Shown here: in pieces, positions 1 through 9,100 of the stretch
Position numbering within the stretch: the stretch's first letter is position 1
How the letters are laid out: every line of letters starts with the position of its first letter
DNA from: Nemertoderma westbladi
Taxonomy: Eukaryota; Xenacoelomorpha; Nemertodermatida; Nemertodermatidae
DNA: 64,000 bases
Assembly: GCA_032718475.1 (NCBI GenBank)
Contig: JAUCBJ010007824.1
Span: forward strand, 1 to 64,000
Direction: 5' to 3'
Notes under the pieces: generated by a model
The model's database searches: none
Seen by the model: only the letters and a program-made list of their open reading frames with translations
Told to the model about the DNA's origin: nothing
Translations under genes and position numbers: made by a program

Positions 1-1
1 C

Positions 2-1222
2 GCCCTCCTGGACTCCGGTAGCACAGGAACATTCATCGATAAAGAACTAGCCGAAGTCATCTTTGCTGGACAACCCAAGTTCCGAACCAAGCTAAACATG
101 TCAGGGATCATGCAGGTTTGGAATTCTACTGTAGCTGCCGACTATTATATAGGTGAGTTGTCCACCCCCCAGGACGAACTAGGAGAACATAGCATCAGGT
201 CAGTGAAAATGGTGGCTATAAAGAACTTCGCTACTACTCAAGCAGACCTTTATAATTGGGACGAGGATGAGAGCATCCAACATCTTAACATACCTCGATT
301 CCAGACTGATTATCCTGGAGTGCAAATACTCATCGGCCAAAACGCGCATGAGGCGCTGGAGACATTAGAGAAACGACCTGCTCAACCGCAGCCACTACAG
401 ACCTATGCGGTAAGAACTAGAGTAGGTTGGTACCTTACTGGACCTTCCCGTAGAACGCTCAGGGAAAGACTGCTTCAAGATCGCGTCTGCCAGGTGAGTG
501 AATGGGAAGATGATACTAGTGAGGGAGACGACCCAACTGAGGGAACACCACACTCCTCAGATAATGACAATCTTAGCTCCAATGTAGATCAATGGAGATA
601 TTGCCCCAAGAAGTTTAATCCAACTGACATCGCTTCCAGAGGAGTAACTCCTCAAGAACTGACAGATACTACAGACCGGTTAGGTGAACCCGACTTCCTG
701 AGTAAGGAGGATGAATGGCCTCCCCATCTTACTCCGACTGAGATTAGACCAGCCAAGGGAGCGGAGAAAGTTAAACCTAAAACCCGGACGGGTGGAGCGG
801 AGTTATTTGAACCCGGGATAGATCTGTCGGTATTACATATTGCCAGGGACGACGCCGTGGATCTGGACCTCCCCACCGCGAGTGGATCCTTCATGAAGAT
901 CAGAGAGAGCGATTGGAGCTCTGGAACATCAGACGTCTCGCAGGGACTCTCACCTCTCCTGCAGAGAGCGACGGACCACTATAGCTCCTGGAATCGGCTT
1001 TGTGACGCCGTCATATACTTTGAGCGATGTTTCTATCGTCACTATTCTAGGACGAAGAGGAAACCTGGAATTGTATTCAGGATGCAGCGACTCAATCACC
1101 CAGTCGGTCGTTTGTGTTTACCGGAAGGGAATGGAGGACTCTCCGGAAACTGTGGAAGGCAAGATTCTCATCCCACGACCACCTCCCTAATCCTTCAAAC
1201 ATCTAGGGACTCCATAACGTAA
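2..1222 (+). CDS. BEL/Pao protease fused in frame to RNase H tail and linker (partial, RT deleted)
   Basis: The frame is open from the window edge. It starts at the aspartic protease active site (LLDSGSTGTF, peptidase A16/DUF1758 type) and runs through the conserved protease/linker region (ILIGQNAHEALETLEKRP, GWYLTGPSRRTL). At about residue 190 (nt ~570-590) it jumps from the acidic linker (SSDND) directly to the end of RNase H (VDQWRYCP, DIASRGVTP, PDFLSKEDEWP). It then continues into the pre-integrase linker (DHYSSWNRL, RTKRKPGIVF) and stops without an integrase. The full-length minus-strand copy at 5477-10981 has the whole RT and RNase H between these two points. The same junction occurs at 60990-61010. 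The protein would process Gag but could not reverse-transcribe. The stop at 1220-1222 is shared in position with the copy ending at 61641. Confidence 0.85.
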   Translation, partial: ALLDSGSTGTFIDKELAEVIFAGQPKFRTKLNMSGIMQVWNSTVAADYYIGELSTPQDELGEHSIRSVKMVAIKNFATTQADLYNWDEDESIQHLNIPRFQTDYPGVQILIGQNAHEALETLEKRPAQPQPLQTYAVRTRVGWYLTGPSRRTLRERLLQDRVCQVSEWEDDTSEGDDPTEGTPHSSDNDNLSSNVDQWRYCPKKFNPTDIASRGVTPQELTDTTDRLGEPDFLSKEDEWPPHLTPTEIRPAKGAEKVKPKTRTGGAELFEPGIDLSVLHIARDDAVDLDLPTASGSFMKIRESDWSSGTSDVSQGLSPLLQRATDHYSSWNRLCDAVIYFERCFYRHYSRTKRKPGIVFRMQRLNHPVGRLCLPEGNGGLSGNCGRQDSHPTTTSLILQTSRDSIT

Positions 1223-2897
1223 CAACATATGGAGTGGGCGTGTGACTCTATTATTTTATATTATTTTATTATTTTTACATTTATGTATGTATTACTATGT
1301 AATTTTATTATAATCGTTTTATTTAATTTAGTAGAATATTATTTAGTGATTATTTTGTAGAATAGTGCAATATATTCGTGTTTATTACGTACATACTTAC
1401 TTATATTATATTTAGTGCGACGGCGAAGAAATAATTATTTTTCTCTTTCCTTACTGTCCGTATTATATTATAAATACGTAACTACAGTAAGATGAAATGT
1501 CCGTACTTATCAAAGTACAATAAAGCCACTACTATATTTTAGTATTATTGGTAGGCAGAGTATTAGGAATGCAAAGTTCAGATCCTCGTGTCTCGGCTAA
1601 ACCAAGCTCTGGGTAGACCTTGGAAACGACTTGCCTCTTTACACTGACATTGCTTCGTGCGATATTGCTCTCATACCGTATATTAAATAATACATATAGT
1701 AGCGTGATGTCCCTTTAACAGTAGCGTATAACGCAAAATAAATCTGTTAAACCCTTTGACCATCTGTAATTCTAGTCGATTAAGATATCGCGGCACCCAC
1801 CGATATACTTGAAAGACAAATTCTAGAATCAGTGGTTAACGTCCCCAGACAAGTTCTGGAATAAATTGGTGCCCATCTCAAATATTAATTATTTAATATT
1901 TGCAAATCGAATAAATCAAAATCTGTAAAATTCAGATCCTTCAACAATTCTAGTCAATTAAGATATCGTAGCATTTACCGATATTCTTAAAGAGACAGTT
2001 TTCTTAGAATTAAGGATCTTGTGTCCCTAGACAAGTTCTAGAATCAAAATATGTCCATTTAATTATCAAATAATAAATTTAATGTAATTTCATTTAATTT
2101 AATTTAAGGGAATAAATTTAAATTCATGTCTTTTAATGAATTTAATAAATTGCCATTTTACGCAATTTATAACATTCCCAAAAATTCCATTAATTAATAG
2201 ATCAAGGGAGCGGAGATTTATATTATTATGCGTATGCGTGTACGAAAGTCTCCCAAACATAGTTAATAGCCGATAAAATTCGTAAAGTCATGTATAAACA
2301 GGACATTGACTATTAAAGAATTACTATTAAATAACATCCCAGATCTGTATGCATTGGAATCACCCTAATTCTACCGCTAGCTTTGCATAATGTCACCATA
2401 GCAACAACCACGCTAGAATTAGAATTGAGTTAAAAGAACAATAGAAAGCTTGTCCCATTGAATAGCATAGGGAATAAATAGTGCACTGATAGTATCCAAG
2501 GATACATAATAATACAGTGACATTCTGGAAGGCATTGACTAACGGACAAGTGACCCGAGTGTGTGTAATTTGTGACAAGTTGTGTGTGTGGTACTTGTGA
2601 GTTTATAGGCGAATGTTACTACTAAGGTGTGTTTACAGTAGCCAGTCGCAATCGTAAAGTAACCTAACTCTCCAAGGAAAACCTGAAGTACATCTAAGCC
2701 TTTGGGACGGACAGTTGAGTGACTTGTGCCGGTTGTCGTTGTCGTTGTGCGGCTACGTCGTTGGCGAAAGTACAGCGGCGACGACACATCGGCGCTGAGG
2801 ATCTCGTACTGTCCGGGGGTTAATTGGAGTAGGCAGCGACGCTCGCTAGCCTAAATATAAACTCCTTATAATGTGGATAAACTCATATATAGCAGAC
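1223..2897 (+). other. Long AT-rich 3' region of family 1 with internal tandem repeat
   Basis: No supported gene. The stretch is conserved with 61642-63278, so it is part of the element. It holds a degenerate direct repeat spaced about 185 bp (units starting ~1769 and ~1952, both beginning AATTCTAGTC and containing AAGATATCG and CCAGACAAGTTCT-like blocks). A purine tract AAGGGAGCGGAGA sits at about 2206-2218. AATAAA-like signals are present near 1518 and 1738. The role is unknown; it could hold packaging or polyadenylation signals. Confidence 0.6.
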
Positions 2898-3203
2898 ATG
2901 ACGGAGTTGATAGAAGATGGTCTTGGTATCGGGGAGCGATATACTCTACTTTTACAAGCGTTTGTTGATAGCTTAATACGCGGCGACGTTAGTCCAACTG
3001 CTGCAGAGGACGATGGTCGTTATATCGAACCGATAATGTCCCAAGTGCAGCTCTCGCGAGAGTTGGACTATAGAAAATTCGCTGCTCGATATACGCAGCG
3101 TAATGGTACGTATATGGGCTTCTTAACTACTGGTCATTCTATCAATTTACACAATACGGACTATGTCGACTATATATCCTGCCCAGCGGAGTCGGAACCA
3201 TAA
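2898..3203 (+). CDS. Family 1 accessory ORF, truncated by frameshift
   Basis: The reading frame begins MTELIEDGLGI and matches the intact copy at 63279-63725 (MTQLIEDDLGI) over about 90 residues. Shared blocks include LQAFVD, EDDGRYIEP, YRKF and FLTTGH. An upstream in-frame ATG at 2871 is not conserved in the other copy, so 2898 is the preferred start. About 23 nt are missing near 3167-3175 relative to the other copy, which shifts the frame and ends it early at 3203. The lost C-terminal half is still readable in another frame to about 3320. I do not recognise the family: it is acidic in its first third, has no obvious membrane segment or signal peptide, and is not an integrase, RT or known Env. 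It lies between the polyprotein remnant and the 3' LTR. Confidence 0.6.
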   Translation: MTELIEDGLGIGERYTLLLQAFVDSLIRGDVSPTAAEDDGRYIEPIMSQVQLSRELDYRKFAARYTQRNGTYMGFLTTGHSINLHNTDYVDYISCPAESEP

Positions 3204-4260
3204 ACTGAAATTCGAATGCGAAAATTCTATTCGAAATCGGCTCGAAAGAAAAGACATTAAAGAAACAAATAAACGTGGTAACTCCAACGTATATTTGGAA
3301 TTCTTGATAGAAGCATTGTAACAACAAATAAATATCACCCGCGTTTACCCTACCAGACGTGCGTCTTTGGTATTATTACGATAAATGCCCTAGACCCAAC
3401 TAATAAACGGAAAGACATAAACATCCACGTAAACCGAAACTTGTTGACGTATCACCTATGCTCACTCGGCTCGAACGATCCTGGAGTAAACCTACGATCA
3501 GAGTCCCGGAATACTCGGTCAAACCTCCTCATTCCTTAGTTGGACCCCAGACCTGCGATCCTGGTGGTGTCGCGGATCCTCGCGGACTGTATTCACTGTT
3601 CAAAGATCTAGTGCTACCCTAACAATTAATCGGTAACACTCCGACAGTGATTTCTAGCTAGCCGCCCATCTTACCTAGCCGGATTGTGACGCGGACACCT
3701 AATATCACTATCCAACCGTATGGTCGTCCACGTTTAACGTGATACAACCCCTCATCAAGGTGAAGGAGAGCGTTGTACGAAACGAGTTAAACGCTATTCT
3801 ATAAAGATCAAAAAGGAAACCTGCGTTTGTTCAGATAAACGTAAGTTATAACAGTAAGTCCAATCGATAAACGAATTGGCCTTATCTCAATTCGATTGGG
3901 AAATCCAGAATCTCTAAGAAGTTATCGAACTTGGACGATCCTATTCTCTGCGAGAGTTTTTGGATGAACGTATCCAGCTACGAGTGGAGGAAAATCAGCT
4001 CGAGGAGAAGCATATCGAAACGGCAGATACCTCGACCACAATCCTACACCTTCTGATGCAATCATATTGCACCCTTCACCCAGGAGTTATGGCCCTCCTA
4101 GTAAAGTGGCTCCCCCCAAAGAGAAAAGACTCTTGCTAGCCTCAAAAAACTGCGTAAACGCCGTCTGCGTAAGAAAGACTAACTGTTTAGAGTATCTTTA
4201 TATTTTAGAAACTGTGATTTGTTATATTTTATAGACTTAAATCCCATTTTCTGGGAGCGG
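3204..4260 (+). other. Family 1 3' region with a decayed open frame and purine tract
   Basis: The part to about 3980 is collinear with 63600-64000 where the window allows comparison. A frame without a start codon is open from about 3918 to 4138 and contains a charged helix-like stretch (DERIQLRVEENQLEEK). A second frame shifted by one base ends at about 4179 with a very basic tail (LKKLRKRRLRKKD). Together these could be the frameshifted end of a further small protein. GGGAGCGG at 4253-4260 directly precedes the LTR and is the likely polypurine tract. Function unknown. Confidence 0.4.
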
Positions 4261-5507
4261 TGTAAAAGCTTTTGCGTAATTAGCCGGTTATTTTCCCTTA
4301 AAGTACTCTGTAGTTGGTTTGCCAGGCATAAAAAGGCCGTGTCCTTGCTGTACTGGTGTTTTAGAGGACATAAAAGTCATTTCTTATGTATTTGTACTGT
4401 ATTTGTACTTTAGAGGACATAATCCGTAATTCCGTGACGTAAAAGCTCGATACTCTTGAAAACAGTGTCGCTACCATGACGACGGCTAGCAGCTGATATT
4501 GCCACGTCGACGTTTCTTTGTTTCTTTGTTCTCTCGTTGTTCAGGTTGACCAATCAGAGCGTTTGTTGTCTCTGTGTTGGAGGTGTATACAGAAACTCAG
4601 TAGTTCAGTGTTATGTTTTGCCCAGAGCCTAAGAACCGGCTTTTGGCACCTCCGTGTTTTCAGTTTTTAGTCCTACACTAGTAGGCTTAATTATAAGGAC
4701 ATATATCCGTTATCTGCATATTGCACTCTGATGTCTGATGTCTGATGTTTGATGTCTGATGTCTGCATACTGCATACCTGCATACTGCAGTACTGCATAC
4801 ACTGCATACTGTGTAACACTGTGCATACTTTTATATTGTTATACTGCTATTTACTGTCGGTTCTTCATAATATGGTGGATGAATTATTATATTCGGAATA
4901 ACGACAAATAACCCCGAAAACCCAATATTCTTGATATACCGAAGGTAAGAGAGAAAGGTTACAGATAAATGATTGCGACCTATGTTGAGTGGTTTGAAGT
5001 GAATCTAATGTTATTTGATAGACCCTACATGATTCGGTCCGTGTTCCTTTTATACGTGACTAAAATCAGTGAAGATCGGCAGATCAGTGTGCAGTATTGT
5101 GCAGCATTGTGTATGAGTGAGACTGATAACGAAGCATTTCCTAAAGAATGCGCCATATATGTGAATTATAACTAAGCCATATCGTTGTGAGTAGTTTAAG
5201 TCATAACTCTGTTTGTATAGAAAAAGCGCCACGTCCTAAAGGAACTGTTAATATTCCCCGAAGGTGAATAATATTGTCAGAGATTATATAATACTGTCAG
5301 TCGAATAATACATTAGGCTTACATAGCAATAAAATTAAGCCGTCGAAATCAATCTCCCGGGTATATCCAACGGGTGAATGATCGCGCACAGATTGGTTTC
5401 GACTAGTGTAGTGAATTAAATACTTGTCATAGACTAAAGGTGATTTATTATCTAGAAGACATCCTAATTTGGCGGGTTAAACTGCCAAAGGTCTGAAAGC
5501 GCGAACA
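4261..5507 (+). repeat. Family 1 LTR (copy A), 3' LTR of plus-strand element
   Basis: It starts TGTAAAAGCTTTTGCG and ends GCGCGAACA. It matches 52932-54101 in the same orientation and the reverse complement of the inner part of 16046-17230. Shared blocks include the CCATGACGAC, GACCAATCAGAGCG and GCGCCACGTCC regions and the terminal AAAGGTCTGAAAGC. A short-repeat expansion of GATGTCT and GCATACT units lies at 4728-4815. An AATAAA-like signal is near 5328. The copy is 1,247 bp long. The small open frames inside (4219-4413, 4969-5175) are not conserved as proteins. Confidence 0.85.
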
Positions 5508-6121
5508 TTCTCCGCTCCCTTGGCCTGTCTGATCTCTGCTGTTGTGAGATGGGGAGGCCATTCTTCTTCTTCCCTGTAGAGAAAGTCGGGTCCTCCTAAC
5601 CATTCGGGAGTATTTACCAATTCTTTTGGAGTCGCTCCTCGGGACGCGATGTCTGCTGGATTAATCGTTCCGGGGCAATGTCTCCATTGGTCCATCGTCG
5701 TGCGACTAAGTATGATGGCTACCCTGTTGGTAACGAAAACGCTGAACTGACAGACTTCATTGGTTATATACTCTAACACGAGTAAAGCGTCGGTCCAATA
5801 GACAGTCTTCTCTAATGGATAGTCAATCTGTTCGGTTACATTCCGGCCGATGGCTGTAGCGTATAGAGCCGCCTTTAACTCCGCTCGAGGAACTTTCAAC
5901 TTGTTGTTGATTAATGCCTTAGAAGTAACCAAGGCGACTTTGATTCCATCCGGAGTTTCCACTCTTAGGTAGGCTACTATACCGATTCCCATATCGCTGG
6001 CGTCTCCAAACACATGGAGTTGATAGGAATACGTAGGGAGAACATGACCAAAATATGAACGGGAAATTATAAAATCTTCGATAGCCGGCAGAGAATCTTC
6101 CCATTCCATCCACTTCTTCAA
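5477..6121 (-). CDS. BEL/Pao RNase H domain, 3'-truncated
   Basis: This continues the polyprotein frame after the in-frame TAA at 6125-6127. The frame is open from 6124; the first usable start-like codon is the TTG at 6121, so it is a continuation rather than an independent gene. RNase H acidic positions are visible: FGDASD (~40), VPRAELKA (~78), YWTDALLVL (~110) and NPADIASRG (~155). In retrotransposition this domain degrades the RNA strand of the RNA/DNA hybrid. The polyprotein is cut at AKGAENV. The last eight residues and the stop at 5477-5479 come from the inverted LTR A, so the C-terminus is an artefact of the nested insertion. The pre-integrase linker seen in the other copies and the integrase are missing. 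Confidence 0.85.
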   Translation of the reverse strand: MKKWMEWEDSLPAIEDFIISRSYFGHVLPTYSYQLHVFGDASDMGIGIVAYLRVETPDGIKVALVTSKALINNKLKVPRAELKAALYATAIGRNVTEQIDYPLEKTVYWTDALLVLEYITNEVCQFSVFVTNRVAIILSRTTMDQWRHCPGTINPADIASRGATPKELVNTPEWLGGPDFLYREEEEWPPHLTTAEIRQAKGAENVRAFRPLAV

Positions 6122-6124
6122 TAA

Positions 6125-9100
6125 TTATCCCTTAAGTGGATCGTCCCATGAGTGGTTTTCAAGCCACATTTGTTGTACCAAACTTCGAGCAATCAATATA
6201 ACTGGGCTAATAAATCCCAATGGATCGAAATAAGTGCTCAGTATACTTAAGCAAATCCGTTTGGTTCGAACTGGATTATCTCGCTGTTTTAGCTGGAAAA
6301 ACAGGATATCTCGCTCTGTGTCCCATTTCAAGCCGAGTGTCTTGGTCTCTGGCAGATCATCTTTGATCAAATCGAGATCTTTCGCTCCTCGATCTTCCGC
6401 AGGGATCGACTCCAGAAACTCACGGGAGTTGCTGGTGAATTTGGTTAATCGAAATCCACCTCTTTTTAAGCACTCTACCGTTCCCTTAGCGACCTCAATG
6501 GCTTCCTCAACTGATGGGAGGGACTTCAGATTGTCGTCCATGTATATGTCTCTTTTGATGTTATCGATCACTTCCTTAGAGAATGCCTCTCGGTTGTCCT
6601 CTGCAGTAGTACGCACTACCGAACAGGCGTTGGAAGGGCTTGAGATTATCCCAAAGGCCTGGATGGTCATCCAGTACTCCACCGGTTTCTGGTTGAGGTC
6701 TCCTTCGGGCCACCACAGAAATCGTAGACTATCTCGATCCCTATCTAACACCTTGACTTGTAAGAACATGCCTTCTATATCGGAGGCGAAAGCAATCGAA
6801 TATTGTCTCAATCTTAAAAGAATTCCCAACAAAGATTGAAGCAAGTTGGGTCCGGGTAACAATTCAGAGTTAAGGGATTGACCCATGTAAAGAGCGGAGC
6901 CATCAAACACTACTCTCACTTCGTGTGGCTTACCGGGTTTAGGAACGTAATGGTGAGTTAAGTAATACGTTCTTTCAGTCACAGGTGTTTCTTCCGGTAC
7001 TCTCTCCGCGTATCCCTTACTAATAAATTTTTCCAGCTGTGTTTGATACATTGCTTTGGCTGAAGAATTAGCCGTAAGGCGTCGATGGAGTTGCGCGATT
7101 CCTTTTTCCGCCAAAGGTCTGTTATTGATGAACTTCGGTTCTTTCTTGCGGAAAGGTAGACCGACTTCATACCTACCTTGATCTTTGAGGAAACGTGTAG
7201 TTGTCTCTTGGATCTGCTTGGCCCTTTCCTCTTCCACCGACAAGGCTTTATCGTAGGAATTGGGCTCTACCGCCTCTTGCGTAAAGAATCGTACAGCATG
7301 TTCATCTCGAGTCTTGGCATTGCAACGCTCAATGACGTCATTTAACTCGTCGTTATAAGCTTCTCGTTCAGATGGATAGAGAAGTTGACATAAGTTAACT
7401 TGGTTTTGCCAAGCCTCGTTTTCCTTAAGGAGATCGATGGTATTCTCCTCATCAAAAAGCTGGTGAACGTCGTCGTTATCTGAGGAGTATGGAATTCCCT
7501 CAGTTGAATCGTCTCCTTCACTAGTATCATCTTCCCATTCACTCACCTGGCAGACTCTCTCTTGCGGTAGTCTTTCTCTGAGTGTTCTACGGGAAGGGCC
7601 AGTAAAGTACCAACCTACTCTAGTTCTTACCGCATAGGTCTGTAGGGGCTGCGGTTGAGCAGGCCGTTTCTCTAATGTCTCCAGCGCCTCATGCGCGTTT
7701 TGGCCGATGAGTATTTGCACTCCAGGATAATCAGTCTGGAATCGAGGTATGTTAAGATGTTGGATGCTCTCATCCTCGTCCCAATTATAAAGGTCTGCTT
7801 GAGTAGTAGCGAAGTTCTTTATAGCCACCATTTTCACTGACCTTATGCTATGTTCTCCTAGTTCGTCTTGTGGGGTGGACAACGCGCCTACATAATAATC
7901 AGCTGTTATTGTAGATTTCCAAACTTGCATAATGCCTGACATGTTGAGCTTAGTTTGGAACTTGGGTTGTCCAGCAAATATATCTTCGGCTAGCTCTTTG
8001 TCGATGAATGTTCCTGTACTACCGGAGTCAAGGAGGGCGTTCACTACATAACTCCTCTCAGGTCCGTGAACCCTTACTTGCACCACAGGAAACTCTCGGA
8101 TCCCTACATTGGAAGATGGCTCTTTCCAAGATGGTTGTCGCTCAGAAGTAGTTAGAGTAAAGTCGTTGTCTGTATCTTTTTCATATGTGAGTGCTCGATA
8201 CACTGCGGTATTTATCATGTAACAGGATTCGCTTTCGTCGGAGAACTCGTCTGTATAGAATCCTTCCATCTCAGATTGATCAGTGTCGTTCATATCACTG
8301 AATTGGACATGTAGCTCGGAATCACTTACCTGATTCGGACTATTTCGATCGAATTCAGCGTGCAACAAGATATGATGTTTCGCACCACACCTTGCACACC
8401 TTATGTCAGAGAAACAGGTTCGCCGTTGGTGTCCTTGTCTGAGGCAATTATAACATAACCGCTTATCCCACATGACTTCGCATCTCTCCGTTAATGACTT
8501 CTTCAGGAATTCATCACACATATTCAAACGGTGGGTCCCGTCACACAGCGCACATTTCGGTTTGATGTTACTTACCTTATTCTGAGTCACATTGTGTACA
8601 CTTGCCCTTTCTTCGGGCTTTCTCACCGGAATTCTCTTGGGAGACGTAGGAGGAGTTTTTCTTACCTGTTCTCTCCTGTCATTTGATCGAGACTTGAATT
8701 TACTCACCTGATCTTTAGGAATTTTATTTACGTAATAAGATCTATCAGTGTCTTTCCCGCTATCTTCTCCTTGAGAAGTCTGGCTTTCGCCGTCGTCTGT
8801 ATAACATACTGGTGTTACCTTTCTCCTAGAGACGGGTTTTTCACTTACCTTGTTTTCCGGTGTTTTCTCCCTAGACAGTTTCAGGAGATGTAATTTCACT
8901 TCTCCATCTAGGAATGACATGAGATCAGCCATGGTAGGGTCTCGCCGTTGTTGTTCCATCATATATAACACTTTCTTATCCCAGCGTGTACCTACTCCAC
9001 CCTTCGGTAAAGTAGAAGCCACTGCTCTAATAACCATAGTGTTCTGATACTCATGAGACTTACCTAGCCAATCTAATTGTCTGCAGATCTCCTGGATCTC

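Larger units (their letters stand above)
1..5507 (+). mobile_element. BEL/Pao family 1, plus-strand copy (3' part with 3' LTR)
   Basis: This is the 3' part of an LTR retrotransposon whose 5' end lies left of the window. In order it holds a protease fragment fused to an RNase H tail (2-1222), a long AT-rich 3' region, an accessory ORF (2898-3203), decayed sequence, a GGGAGCGG purine tract (4253-4260) and an LTR (4261-5507) with TG...CA ends. The segment 1-3980 is collinear with about 60420-64000, so both belong to one subfamily. To its right the sequence passes directly into the pol gene of a minus-strand copy of the same family, so the element is most simply read as nested inside that copy. 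RT, most of RNase H and integrase are absent, making it non-autonomous. Confidence 0.85.
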
